From positions 2,232,001-2,296,000 of the forward strand of contig NZ_CP033219.1 in NCBI RefSeq assembly GCF_004006175.1: 64,000 nt of DNA. The letters run 5' to 3'. Under the pieces are notes generated by a model. The model worked only from the letters and a program-made list of their open reading frames with translations, was not told the DNA's origin and searched no databases. This DNA is from Parasedimentitalea marina (lineage in GTDB: Bacteria; Pseudomonadota; Alphaproteobacteria; Rhodobacterales; Rhodobacteraceae). The translations under genes and the position numbers were made by a program. Below, in pieces: positions 37,535-46,320 of the stretch. Position 1 is the stretch's first letter. Every line of letters starts with the position of its first letter.

Positions 37535-38536
37535 TCAAGTTTCCTTTTTGTCGTCTTGGGCCAGAACCGCCAGGCAATCGCCGGGCTTGATCAGGCCAAA
37601 AGTGTGCCGGACCGCCAAAAGGCCATCCATTTTTGAGTGAATTTCCATTGGCATCACCCCTGTGCGGGTGGTGTCCCAAATACGCGCCAGCACATCGCCC
37701 GTGGCGACTTGGTCGCCAAGGTTCGTGGTGTATTCGATCATCCCGCCAATCGGCGAAAAGTGGAAACAATTATCATCGTCCTGAACCAGATGTCTGCTGG
37801 GCGAAAGCTGCATTTCGCCCTGCAGTATCCCTGCATGGATCAACAGGTTGCGCAGCCCTTTTCGGGCGATTGCAACAGTTTCAGGCGTGCTTGTCCCTGC
37901 CCCACCCAGTTCAGTGGTGACAAAGGTTTTGCCCAAGGCCTCGACGGCACCGTCATACATACCGGCGCTGTCAATCTCGAGCATGAGCATTGAAAACGGT
38001 GCATTAAATGCATCACGGGCGGCACTGCAGCGCGCCTCTTGTTCCTTGTCTTCCAACACATGTGACGCGGCGAACGGTAGGAAATCCAGGGTTTTGCCAC
38101 CCGAATGAAAATCCAGCACAATATCGGCCATCGGCAACAAATAGCGCTGAAAGAAATCCGCGATCTTTTCGGTGACCGTGCCGTCTGGTCGTCCGGGAAA
38201 CACCCGGTTCATATTGCCCGCATCAATCGGCGACACCCGCGTGCCGGCCGAAAAAGCAGGCATGTTCATAAAGGGAACAATGATGATACGTCCGGTTATC
38301 TGATCAGGGTCGATACTCGCGGCCAATTCCGTTAGGGCAAGTGGTCCCTCATACTCATCACCGTGATTGGCTCCGGTCAGCAAGGCTGTCGGCCCATCGC
38401 CATTCTTGGCTACGGTAATGGGGATCATCACTGACCCCCAGGCGCTGTCGTCACGGCTGTAGGGCAACCGCATGAACCCATGCGAGATGCCATCGGCATT
38501 CAGATCAACTGTCAGGGATATCGGCGAATTGCGCAT
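37535..38536 (-). CDS. doeB: N-acetyl-L-2,4-diaminobutyrate deacetylase
   Basis: DoeB removes acetate from N-alpha-acetyl-diaminobutyrate, the product of ectoine hydrolysis. It belongs to the zinc-dependent succinylglutamate desuccinylase/aspartoacylase family. The zinc motif is LLTGANHGDEYEGPLAL (about residues 52-68), followed by GRIIIVPFMNMPAF, NMNRVFPG and IVLDFHSGGKTLDF. It has 333 residues. It lies between doeA (three bases) and doeD (one base), so the three are one operon. Confidence 0.92.
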   Translation of the reverse strand: MRNSPISLTVDLNADGISHGFMRLPYSRDDSAWGSVMIPITVAKNGDGPTALLTGANHGDEYEGPLALTELAASIDPDQITGRIIIVPFMNMPAFSAGTRVSPIDAGNMNRVFPGRPDGTVTEKIADFFQRYLLPMADIVLDFHSGGKTLDFLPFAASHVLEDKEQEARCSAARDAFNAPFSMLMLEIDSAGMYDGAVEALGKTFVTTELGGAGTSTPETVAIARKGLRNLLIHAGILQGEMQLSPSRHLVQDDDNCFHFSPIGGMIEYTTNLGDQVATGDVLARIWDTTRTGVMPMEIHSKMDGLLAVRHTFGLIKPGDCLAVLAQDDKKET

Positions 38537-38539
38537 GGC

Positions 38540-39721
38540 TTACCCCTTCACCATCAACCCGCGCGGGGTTGTGCACAGGTATTCTGCACTAGTTTCAGTG
38601 ATCAAAACCGGCTCGGTTATCTCGATGCCACCGTCATCCAGCCAAAGCGCTGGCATAAAGTGGAAGGTCATCCCCGGTTCAAGAACTGTTCTGTCATCAC
38701 GGCGCAGCGAGAACGTATGCTCGCCCCAGTCCGGCGGATAGGACAACCCGATGGGATAGCCACAGCGACTGTCCTTCTCAAACCCCAGCCTGTTCAGCGT
38801 CGCGTTAAACGCATTCGAGATGTCCTCGGCAAAGTTTCCCGGCTTTGCCTGCTCCATTCCGGCCGCCACTGCCTCCATCACGGCCGCTTCAGCGGTGCGA
38901 TATTTGGCGGGTGGTTCACCAAAGAACAGGGTCCGCGATTGTGGTGCATGATACCGTCGGTAAACGCCCGCAATTTCAAAGAACGTTGCCTCTCCTGCCT
39001 GCAACTCATTGTCATCCCAGGTCAAATGCGGAGCTGTGGCGTCTTTACCTGATGGAGCAAGCGGTACAATCGAAGGGTAATCCCCCCAGTGCCCGTCAAC
39101 ACCCGCAATTGCAGCATGATAAATATCGGCGATCAGTTCATTTTTCTTCATGCCGGGTTCGGCGCGGTTCAAAATCGTGGCGTGCATGTTTTCGACGATT
39201 TTAGCCGCGCGCCGCATATAGGTGATCTCAGTCGGGCTTTTGACAGCACGCTGCCAGTTCACCAATACATTGGCATTCACCCATATGGCGCTCGGCAGTT
39301 CCTGCACCAGAGACATGTAAGCAGCGGCGGTGAAATAATAATTGTCCATCTCTAGGCCAATGCGCGCATTTGCCCATCCCTGCGCGGATAACAGTCGCGA
39401 CAGATCCTCCATCGGGTGCTTATCTGGATTCTGAACAAATGTGTCTTCATAGCCAAATACCGCATCGGACGGCATATAGACGGTCCGCAAAGCCCCCAAA
39501 GCGTCCATTGCCCGGCCCCACCAAAGCGGCGGTCCGGACGGGCCGATGATGACGGCTTGGTGAACGTAAAACGACCAGCCATCATAACCCGTCAACCAAG
39601 CCATATTAGCTGGGTCGGTCACTACCAGGACATCGCAACCAACCTGCTGCATCGCGGCACGCACTTTTGTTAATCGAGCACTATATTCATCAAGCCCAAA
39701 CGGAAGATTACTAGGGATCAT
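38540..39721 (-). CDS. doeA: Ectoine hydrolase (peptidase M24 family fold)
   Basis: DoeA opens the ectoine ring to N-acetyl-diaminobutyrate. The creatinase-like N-terminal domain (residues 1-150, VTDPANMAWLTGYDGWSFY, PLWWGRAMDALGALRTVY) precedes an M24 pita-bread domain (EPGMKKNELIADIYHAAI, CGYPIGLSYPPDWGEHTFSL). I chose the ATG at 39719-39721 (393 residues, MIPSNLPFGLDEYSARL); the frame is open upstream but that extension overlaps doeX. First gene of the operon, divergent from its probable regulator doeX. Confidence 0.93.
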   Translation of the reverse strand: MIPSNLPFGLDEYSARLTKVRAAMQQVGCDVLVVTDPANMAWLTGYDGWSFYVHQAVIIGPSGPPLWWGRAMDALGALRTVYMPSDAVFGYEDTFVQNPDKHPMEDLSRLLSAQGWANARIGLEMDNYYFTAAAYMSLVQELPSAIWVNANVLVNWQRAVKSPTEITYMRRAAKIVENMHATILNRAEPGMKKNELIADIYHAAIAGVDGHWGDYPSIVPLAPSGKDATAPHLTWDDNELQAGEATFFEIAGVYRRYHAPQSRTLFFGEPPAKYRTAEAAVMEAVAAGMEQAKPGNFAEDISNAFNATLNRLGFEKDSRCGYPIGLSYPPDWGEHTFSLRRDDRTVLEPGMTFHFMPALWLDDGGIEITEPVLITETSAEYLCTTPRGLMVKG

Positions 39722-39813
39722 CAGGCGGCCTCCAAGTGGTTGTTTTCGCATTTGACACTGTAACGTCCGGGCCGTTGTGCAAATGGGTTTTGTCATGCAT
39801 CGTACCGATAACA

Positions 39814-39837
39814 CTTGCAAAATTGATGCAAACGTTT
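39814..39837. promoter_or_regulatory. Candidate DoeX operator in the doeA-doeX intergenic region
   Basis: TTGCA (39814-39818) and TGCAA (39826-39830) form a dyad with a seven-base spacer. It runs directly into a perfect ten-base palindrome, CAAACGTTTG (39828-39837). The site lies about 95 bases before doeA and 50 before doeX, where an Lrp-type regulator controlling both promoters would bind. Binding is inferred. Confidence 0.4.
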
Positions 39838-39883
39838 GAAACATATGCGATAAAAATGCACAATTCATGGAGACATGAAGATA

Positions 39884-40357
39884 ATGATCAAGCTTGACGA
39901 TCTGGACCGAAAAATCCTGCATGAAGTGCAGCTCAACAATCAGCTCACTTCGGCGCAGCTCTCCGAGAAAATCGGCCTCTCGCCCACCTCTGCCCAGCGA
40001 CGGCTGAACCGATTGCGCAGCGAAAAAGTAATCGAATCTGAAGTTGCTATCGTTTCGGGTACTGCATTGGGTCGCTCGCTGACGATGATGATCGCGGTCA
40101 CGTTAGAGCGGGAACGCTCTGACATCATAGATCATTTCAAGAAATCTGTCCGCAGCGAACCCGTTGTAATGAGCGCATATTACGTGACCGGGGACAATGA
40201 CTTCATCCTGATCGTCAGTGTCAAAGATATGGAAGAATACGAAGAGTTCACCCGCAGTTTTCTATACGACAATCCGGATATCAAAGGTTTTAAAACCACA
40301 GTTGTCATGGATCGGATCAAGGCCTCGTTCTATATATCCCCTTGGGAAACGAGCTAA
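39884..40357 (+). CDS. doeX: Lrp/AsnC-type regulator of ectoine degradation
   Basis: 157 residues from the ATG at 39884; an ATG three codons upstream has its GGAGA only two bases away, which is too close. The N-terminal helix-turn-helix (LDRKILHEVQLNN, LSEKIGLSPTSAQRRLNRL) is followed by a RAM effector domain (VVMSAYYVTGDNDFILIVSV). Lrp-type DoeX proteins sit beside doeAB and respond to pathway intermediates. It is divergent from doeA and converges with the nor cluster. Confidence 0.9.
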   Translation: MIKLDDLDRKILHEVQLNNQLTSAQLSEKIGLSPTSAQRRLNRLRSEKVIESEVAIVSGTALGRSLTMMIAVTLERERSDIIDHFKKSVRSEPVVMSAYYVTGDNDFILIVSVKDMEEYEEFTRSFLYDNPDIKGFKTTVVMDRIKASFYISPWETS

Positions 40358-40367
40358 CCCCATTCCT

Positions 40368-40547
40368 TCATCGTTTATGGACGAGGACTGCGACGGAGAT
40401 GAGTGCTGCGACGAGGGTTAGGGAGGCGATGAAGAACCAGAACTCTGCGGTGGCGCTTTGGGCTTGGGGGACGGGGCGGTTGTAGGCCTCGGCCCAGACC
40501 TGGGCTGGTAGCAGGGCCATCACAGCATAGGCGAATAAGCGGGTCAT
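40368..40547 (-). CDS. Small membrane protein downstream of norD
   Basis: 59 residues from the ATG at 40545-40547, one base after the norD stop. An N-terminal signal-like helix (MTRLFAYAVMALLPAQVWAE) is followed by a polar stretch (AYNRPVPQAQS) and a second helix (FWFFIASLTLVAALISVAVL). The position at the end of norCBQD is where norE/norF genes lie in Paracoccus, but similarity to NorF is not evident by eye. It probably has a role in NO reductase assembly or is a small subunit; this is inference. Confidence 0.65.
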   Translation of the reverse strand: MTRLFAYAVMALLPAQVWAEAYNRPVPQAQSATAEFWFFIASLTLVAALISVAVLVHKR

Positions 40548-40548
40548 G

Positions 40549-42456
40549 TCAGGTTTCCTGAGTAAGGGATCGATAGATTTGTGGCAGGGCACGGGTCAGG
40601 CGGGTTGGGTCCGGCAGCAGGGTGAACCCTGCCCGCCCAAAGATACGCGCAAACCAGTCCTGGCCGTCTTGATCTATGACAATGCCGTGCACAACATGAC
40701 CCAGACGCCGGGCCTCACGCACCGCCATATGGCTGTCTTCAATGCCATGGATGCCCTCGTAGTGGTCCAGATCATTGGGCTTGCCATCGGTCAGCACCAA
40801 GAGCAGTTTGCGGGTTGAGCTTTCCTGATCCAGCATCGCGGTTGTGTGACGAATGGCGGCACCGAGCCTTGTATAGTGGCACGGGGTCAGCCCGCAGATT
40901 TTCTGCGTGACCTGCTGTGACATCGGCGCATCGAAGTCTTTGCATTTCCTCACAAATACCCGGTCGCGGCGCAGCGAGGAAAAGCCCCAGATGCCCAGCC
41001 TATCGCCACTGGCATCGATACCGCCGGCCAGTGCCACCAGGCTTTCACGGGCGATATCCAGCACTGTCGCATCCCCCACCGAGGCCTCGGTGGAGCGCGA
41101 GGTGTCGAGCAGAAAGCCCACCGAGAGATCGCGCTCAATCTGGCGCATACTTTGGTAAATCCTATCGCTTGAGGTGCCATCCGCCTTTAGGTCCACCCGC
41201 GCCGTGATCAGCGCGTCCAGATCCAACTCGCTGCCCTCGACCTGACGGGGTCGCAGGATCCGGCGCGGGCGCAGTGCCTCAAACTGACGGCGCACGGCGC
41301 GTAACATGCGCGGATCCGGGGCCAATCCCTGCGGCGCGTTAGCATCGGCCTCGGCCTCCAGCACCCGGGTGTGATCGGGCATGTAGATGCGCTGGCGGTG
41401 ATCCCATTCAGGATATGTGAACACGCCCGACAGGCGCTCGTGGTCGGCGTCCGCCGGGGCCAGATCCAGGTGCATCCGCAACCGGGTGGCGGCTTTTTTG
41501 TCGTCATGCTTGGACAGGATGATCTTATCCTGATCATCGGCCGCCTTTTGCGCGTCCTCGTTTTCGTCGTCGTCCACCATGCGGTTCAGGTTCATGCTTT
41601 CGACCCAGGACAGGATCGATTCAAACCGGTGGAAGATAAAGCTGTCCTTGCGGTTGGCCTCGTCGCGGTCTTCGCGCGCAGCCATCTTGCGATTGGTGGT
41701 GGCCGCACCCGGCGGCGGGCCTGCGTTATCCCCCTCTTCTTCCTCGCCTGCATCTGCCCCGGATCCGGGCGCCGAGAGCGTCAGCCAGATCGGCACGGGG
41801 GTATAGGGCAGATAGGTTTTGGGGCTCTGCTGTGGCGCGGGAATATCGAGTGGCGAGGCTTCGGGGCTGTTGAGCTGATCACAAATGGCGCGTTCCAGCC
41901 GGGCCTCTTCGCGCGGCAGCATCAGTTTCGGTCGGGTTGCCAGAATAAAGCTGCACATGCGCTGATAGGTGGCACGCAACCCCGGACAGCGTTGATAGGC
42001 CAGATCAGAGGCTGTCGCCATGGCCTCGATCTGGGCGTGATCTTTCAGGCAGTCGCAGCCCTCAAGCACTGGCAGGACCGGCCGGGTCGCGGCCAGGGCA
42101 ACCAGCCAGAAATAGGCCGCCCGGTTCATTTCAGCCTCGGGAAAGGCCTCCATCAGTGGCGGCAGCCCCAGTCGTTCGCCGTCAAAACGCGGCAGGAACT
42201 GCAATTCCCCCCGGTTGCCCAGCTTGCGGGTCACCGATTGACGGTGGTGTGAGCGAATGGCAGGCACCTCACCAATCTCGACAGACCCATCGCCGCCAAG
42301 CGCGCGGAACAACAAGACCAGGCTAGGTCGGATATCACACAATTGCACCGCCACCTCGGGGAAGCTCGGCTGAGCCCCCACTTTGGTGACGTAATCGTGC
42401 CAGATGTTGCCAACGGCTTCTTCCGGGTCCATCAGATCAAGGGGGTGAATGGCCAT
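40549..42456 (-). CDS. norD: Nitric oxide reductase activation protein NorD
   Basis: The protein has 635 residues with a C-terminal von Willebrand A domain: the MIDAS-type segment FLLDTSRSTEASVGD (about residues 450-464) and LLLVLTDGKPNDLDHYEG. The middle part is acidic (GADAGEEEEGDNAG). NorD works with the AAA+ ATPase NorQ to insert the non-haem iron or mature NorB. It starts six bases after norQ. Length is normal for the family. Confidence 0.93.
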   Translation of the reverse strand: MAIHPLDLMDPEEAVGNIWHDYVTKVGAQPSFPEVAVQLCDIRPSLVLLFRALGGDGSVEIGEVPAIRSHHRQSVTRKLGNRGELQFLPRFDGERLGLPPLMEAFPEAEMNRAAYFWLVALAATRPVLPVLEGCDCLKDHAQIEAMATASDLAYQRCPGLRATYQRMCSFILATRPKLMLPREEARLERAICDQLNSPEASPLDIPAPQQSPKTYLPYTPVPIWLTLSAPGSGADAGEEEEGDNAGPPPGAATTNRKMAAREDRDEANRKDSFIFHRFESILSWVESMNLNRMVDDDENEDAQKAADDQDKIILSKHDDKKAATRLRMHLDLAPADADHERLSGVFTYPEWDHRQRIYMPDHTRVLEAEADANAPQGLAPDPRMLRAVRRQFEALRPRRILRPRQVEGSELDLDALITARVDLKADGTSSDRIYQSMRQIERDLSVGFLLDTSRSTEASVGDATVLDIARESLVALAGGIDASGDRLGIWGFSSLRRDRVFVRKCKDFDAPMSQQVTQKICGLTPCHYTRLGAAIRHTTAMLDQESSTRKLLLVLTDGKPNDLDHYEGIHGIEDSHMAVREARRLGHVVHGIVIDQDGQDWFARIFGRAGFTLLPDPTRLTRALPQIYRSLTQET

Positions 42457-42462
42457 AGCTCC

Positions 42463-43260
42463 TTACCCGTAAACCACGGCGATCAGATCGCGCAGGGCGG
42501 TTTGAACATCCGTCTCATCGGTCAGAGGTTCGACAATTGCCGCCTGCAGGGCCTGATCAACCCCCATGCCGCTGGCGATCAGCTGCGCGGCGTAAATCAG
42601 CAACCGGGTCGAGACCCCCTCCTCCAGGTCCATGCCAGACAGGGCACGGATATGCCCTGCCAGCCGGATCAAGGGCGTGACGCGGGCTTCGTCCAGGCCG
42701 CTTTCGCGGGCCACCACAGTGACCTCGATTGCGGCATCGGGAAAGTCGAACGTGGCCGACAGGAAGCGCTGCCGGGTCGAGGGTTTCATCCGCTTCAGCA
42801 CGTTTTGGTAGCCGGGGTTATAGCTGGCTACCAGCATAAAGCCCGGGGGCGCCAGCAGCTCCTCGCCGGTGCGATCCACCATCAGGGTGCGGCGATTATC
42901 GGTCAGCGGGTGCAACACAACAGTGACATCCTTGCGGGCCTCGACCACCTCGTCCAGGTAGCAGATCGCGCCTTCGCGCACCGCCCGGGTCAATGGGCCA
43001 TCGACCCATTCGGTCTCGCCGCCACGCAGCAGGTAGCGGCCGATCAGATCGGCAGCTGACAGGTCATCATGGCAGGCAACAGTGTACAGCTTACGGCCAG
43101 TACGGGCTGCCATGTGTTCGACAAAACGGGTTTTGCCGCAGCCGGTCGGCCCCTTCAAAAGAAGGGGCAAACCGTTGGTATGGGCTGTCTCAAACAGGGC
43201 ACATTCAGTGCCGACAGGCTGGTAGAATGGCACGTCAAAATCAGTGGTTTGGGCGTTCAT
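42463..43260 (-). CDS. norQ: Nitric oxide reductase activation ATPase NorQ (MoxR-type AAA+)
   Basis: The protein has 265 residues. Walker A is LLLKGPTGCGKTRFVEHMA (about residues 33-51) and Walker B is AICYLDEVVEARKD; FMLVASYNPGYQNVLKRMK is the sensor region. It forms a chaperone pair with NorD for assembly of the NorBC enzyme. It lies two bases after norB and six before norD, so the four genes are one operon. Confidence 0.95.
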   Translation of the reverse strand: MNAQTTDFDVPFYQPVGTECALFETAHTNGLPLLLKGPTGCGKTRFVEHMAARTGRKLYTVACHDDLSAADLIGRYLLRGGETEWVDGPLTRAVREGAICYLDEVVEARKDVTVVLHPLTDNRRTLMVDRTGEELLAPPGFMLVASYNPGYQNVLKRMKPSTRQRFLSATFDFPDAAIEVTVVARESGLDEARVTPLIRLAGHIRALSGMDLEEGVSTRLLIYAAQLIASGMGVDQALQAAIVEPLTDETDVQTALRDLIAVVYG

Positions 43261-43262
43261 GG

Positions 43263-44645
43263 TTACTCTCCAGCCACCGAGGTTTGGGACGGTGCGTCAG
43301 TGCCTTTGATCAACAGTTCACGCCGCGGCACCATCATTGAGTAGATGAACAGCAGCGCACCGATGACCACCGCCAGACCCGAGCCAAAACGCATCATGTA
43401 AAACAGGCTCAGACCTTCCTGCACTTCCATGAAGTTTTCGCCCAGGACCCGCTGCATATGGGTCTGAATGGTGCCCGCAAAGGTCAGCACAAAGGTCATG
43501 AAGGCCATGCCGCCGGTCATCAGCCAGAAGCTGGCCATGTTCAGCACCTGATTATACGGGTCACGTCCACGCAGATGTGGGATCGCATAGCTCATGACGG
43601 CCAGGTTGGTTGCAACATAGGCACCGTAAAAGGCCAGGTGACCGTGGGCCGCAGTGATCTGAGTGCCGTGGCTGTAGAAGTTCACGCCGTGCAGGGTGTG
43701 CAAGAAGCCCCAGACGCCAGCGCCAAAGAAGGCAACAGTCGACGCCCCGAGGGACCACAGCAGCGCCGCCTTGTTGGGGTGATTGCGACGGCCCTTCCAG
43801 ACCATGACAAAGGCAAAGCTCATCATCAGGAAGAATGGAATGACTTCCAAAGTCGAGAAGATCGAACCGATCCACTGCCAATAGCCCGGCAGGCCAATCC
43901 AGTAAAAGTGGTGACCGGTGCCCAGGATACCCGAGAACAGCGCAGTTGAGACAATCACATAAAGCCATTTCTCGACAATCTCGCGGTCGACCCCTGTCAG
44001 CTTCAGCAACAGGAAGGCCAGGATCGACGCCATCACCAGCTCCCAGGTGGCCTCGACCCAGAGGTGGATCACGAACCACCAGTACATTTTGTCCAGGCTC
44101 AGGTTGTCCGGGTTGATAAAGGCAAAGATCCACAGCAGCGACAGCAGCCACAGACCGGTCAGCAGCACATTGGTGATGGCGGTTTTACGCCCCGCCAGCA
44201 CCGTCATGCTCACGTTGAACAGAAAGATCAGCGCCGCAACCAGAATGCCCAGTTTGACCCAGGTCGGCTGCTCGATGAACTCGCGACCCTGCATGCCCAG
44301 CAGATAGTTGCCCGGGAACGGGTTGAACACATAGGTCAGAACAGCGCCCAGAGTGCCGATGACCAGAATGATCAGCTGCAGATAGGCCAGCTTCTCCGAG
44401 TAGATCTCGCGTTCGCTTTCCTCGGGGAGCAGGTAATAAGCCGCCCCAAAGAAGCCCAGCAGCAGCCAGACCACCAGCGCGTTGGTGTGCAACATGCGCA
44501 CCACATTGAACGGCAGCAACTCGGACAGAAAGTTCGGCGAGACATAGATCCAGCCGGCAATGAGCCCGCCCAGAACCTGAACAGCGAACAGCGCCATCGC
44601 CACCAGGAAATAGGCATAGGCCACTTTTTGTGATTGATATTTCAT
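43263..44645 (-). CDS. norB: Nitric oxide reductase catalytic subunit B
   Basis: NorB reduces two NO to N2O at a haem b3/non-haem iron centre in the inner membrane. It has 460 residues and about twelve hydrophobic helices. Typical blocks are RMLHTNALVVWLLLGFFGAA (haem His), HLWVEATWELVMASILAFLL with catalytic-centre Glu and His, TGHHFYWIGLPGYWQWIGS, and QITAAHGHLAFYGAYVATNL. It is the cytochrome-c-dependent type, consistent with norC upstream; no quinol-oxidising N-terminal extension is present. Confidence 0.97.
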   Translation of the reverse strand: MKYQSQKVAYAYFLVAMALFAVQVLGGLIAGWIYVSPNFLSELLPFNVVRMLHTNALVVWLLLGFFGAAYYLLPEESEREIYSEKLAYLQLIILVIGTLGAVLTYVFNPFPGNYLLGMQGREFIEQPTWVKLGILVAALIFLFNVSMTVLAGRKTAITNVLLTGLWLLSLLWIFAFINPDNLSLDKMYWWFVIHLWVEATWELVMASILAFLLLKLTGVDREIVEKWLYVIVSTALFSGILGTGHHFYWIGLPGYWQWIGSIFSTLEVIPFFLMMSFAFVMVWKGRRNHPNKAALLWSLGASTVAFFGAGVWGFLHTLHGVNFYSHGTQITAAHGHLAFYGAYVATNLAVMSYAIPHLRGRDPYNQVLNMASFWLMTGGMAFMTFVLTFAGTIQTHMQRVLGENFMEVQEGLSLFYMMRFGSGLAVVIGALLFIYSMMVPRRELLIKGTDAPSQTSVAGE

Positions 44646-44656
44646 AGCCTGTCTCC

Positions 44657-45109
44657 TTAACCCGCATCATTGGGCGGCCAGCCCTGTGTGTCGGTTTGGT
44701 CGGCCCAACGCAGAAATTCCGCCAGTCCGCGGGTTTCTTCTTCGGTCAGTTCAAAAAATGGCATCTGGCGCCGCCCCTCAACGCCGCTGGGCTGCGCCTG
44801 CATCCAGCCATCAAGGATCTCATAGGCACCTTCGGCGTCATCCAGCGTGTCCCAACGGGTCATCACATTGCCCAGCTCAGGGGCAAAATACGCCCCCTCC
44901 CCGTGCAGCGTATGACAGTTGATACAGCTGTTGCGCTCCCAGACATGTTTGCCCAGAACAACCGCCTCACTCAGCGGCATTCCGGCGGTGGAACTCGTCA
45001 CCACATAGCGGTGACTTTGAACAGACAGGACCCCAAAAATCGCCACGAAGAACAGCGATCCTCCATAAAAGATATTGCGGGCCCGGGACTTCGTTAGGAT
45101 CTCTGACAT
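44657..45109 (-). CDS. norC: Nitric oxide reductase cytochrome c subunit C
   Basis: NorC passes electrons from periplasmic cytochromes to NorB. The 150-residue chain has one N-terminal membrane anchor (YGGSLFFVAIFGVLSVQ, residues 15-31) and one haem c site, CINCH at residues 62-66. Met116 in RRQMPFF is the likely axial ligand. It is the first gene of norCBQD, and an NNR-like box lies about 62 bases before its start. Confidence 0.96.
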   Translation of the reverse strand: MSEILTKSRARNIFYGGSLFFVAIFGVLSVQSHRYVVTSSTAGMPLSEAVVLGKHVWERNSCINCHTLHGEGAYFAPELGNVMTRWDTLDDAEGAYEILDGWMQAQPSGVEGRRQMPFFELTEEETRGLAEFLRWADQTDTQGWPPNDAG

Positions 45110-45170
45110 TTGGGGAATCCAGTCGTGGTTGCGGGTGCAACCGATCTAAACCCCAATCCCAACAACAAGT

Positions 45171-45184
45171 TTGATCCAGAACAA
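45171..45184. promoter_or_regulatory. NNR/FNR-like box in the norC / DUF1858 intergenic region
   Basis: TTGATCCAGAACAA matches the FNR/DNR-family consensus TTGAT-N4-ATCAA with one mismatch. It is centred about 70 bases before norC (minus) and 85 before the DUF1858 gene (plus), so it could switch on both under low oxygen and NO. The regulator gene at 45507-46232 is the obvious candidate to bind it. Confidence 0.65.
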
Positions 45185-45264
45185 AGTCCCAGAGGTTTTT
45201 AAAGCTATCGTGACACAAACTGCCGCTATCCAAACCCTGCAAATATCAAAAGGGTCATCATCAG

Positions 45265-45489
45265 ATGTCATTGATAGACAAGACCCTCCTCGTCTCTGAG
45301 ATCCTCGCAAGGTATCCCCAGACAGCACCGGTCTTCCTTAAATATCAGATGCTTTGTGTGGGCTGCCTGGTGGCGCCGTTTCACACTGTCGAGGACGCCT
45401 GTCTGGAGCACGGCCTGGACGAAGACGCATTTCGCAAAGATCTGACCGCCGCAATCGCACAGGATAGTCAGGATGTTCCAAAAGGCTAA
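45265..45489 (+). CDS. DUF1858 redox-disulfide domain protein
   Basis: 74 residues, a single DUF1858 domain of the type linked to hybrid-cluster proteins: LVSEILARYPQTAPVFLKYQ, then MLCVGCLVAPFHTVEDACLE. The CVGC pair (Cys31, Cys34) could form a disulfide or bind metal. It is divergent from norC and shares the NNR-like box, so a role in nitrosative stress is likely; the biochemical function of this domain family is not known to me. Confidence 0.85.
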   Translation: MSLIDKTLLVSEILARYPQTAPVFLKYQMLCVGCLVAPFHTVEDACLEHGLDEDAFRKDLTAAIAQDSQDVPKG

Positions 45490-45506
45490 TCCCCTTGGGC
45501 GATATC

Positions 45507-46232
45507 TCAGCCGGACTTCTCGCTCAAAACCACCAAACCATGCGCATCCGTTACGACGATATGCCGCCGTGTGCTTTTCACCAGGCCGTTCTTCTCCCAA
45601 GCACTCATCAACCGGCTGACAGTATGCAACGTGGTGCCGGTCATATCCGACAAGTTTTGCCGAGTGATCGGGAAATCAATCTCGATGCCGCCATCGGTTT
45701 TCTTGCCCGACTGATTGATCAGCCGCAGCACCGCCCGCGCCACCCGTTGTTCAACCTGTTGCGTTGCCATTTCCACCAGGCGATTGTTCATCTCGCCCAT
45801 CCGCTCGCCCACAACCTTGTAGCTTTCCGTCGCAAACCCATCGTATTTGGCAATAAAATTCGACCATTGCCCTGTGGACCACGACAGGACCAGACAGTCA
45901 TCCACCGTCATCGCAGTCGCCGGATAGGTCACCCGCCCGATCGCCGCGGCGATACCAAACAATTGCCCCGCCACGATATGCAGCGCAATCACCTGATCAC
46001 CACCTTCAGTTGTCCGCACCACCCGAATATGACCATCCAGCAGCAGGTAAAACCGCTCTGCCGGCATCCCCTCTTCAAAAACTGCTGCCCCAGCATCAAA
46101 ACGCCTTGGCTCCGCAAGATCCAAGACCTCGCGAATCTGCGACCGCTCCAGTTTCCGGAACGGCGGAATGTGACCCAAAAGACTTTCATCCAGTTTTTTC
46201 AAAATCACATCCCTAAGTTTGCTCAAGAACAA
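45507..46232 (-). CDS. Crp/Fnr-family regulator, NNR/DNR type
   Basis: The protein has 241 residues. The cyclic-nucleotide-type sensor domain (residues 20-140, with FDAGAAVFEEGMPAERFYLL) is joined by a long dimer helix to a C-terminal winged helix with TRQNLSDMTGTTLHTVSRLM. No N-terminal cysteine cluster for an iron-sulfur centre is present; the only Cys is in the sensor domain. This points to the NO-responsive NNR/DNR group and not FNR. Its neighbours (nor genes, nnrS) and two matching boxes support control of NO detoxification. Confidence 0.9.
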   Translation of the reverse strand: MFLSKLRDVILKKLDESLLGHIPPFRKLERSQIREVLDLAEPRRFDAGAAVFEEGMPAERFYLLLDGHIRVVRTTEGGDQVIALHIVAGQLFGIAAAIGRVTYPATAMTVDDCLVLSWSTGQWSNFIAKYDGFATESYKVVGERMGEMNNRLVEMATQQVEQRVARAVLRLINQSGKKTDGGIEIDFPITRQNLSDMTGTTLHTVSRLMSAWEKNGLVKSTRRHIVVTDAHGLVVLSEKSG

Positions 46233-46320
46233 AGACCCTAAAAACCCAATACCCTAAAAACCAAACAAGACAAGTGGCGCCCAACATATAGACGGGTGGC
46301 CCAGAGCCTGAAAGACATAC

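Noticed and set aside
41371..42252. 293-residue plus-strand open frame opposite norD
   Set aside because: norD on the minus strand has VWA motifs and operon context; the opposite frame is a by-product of GC-rich codon use.
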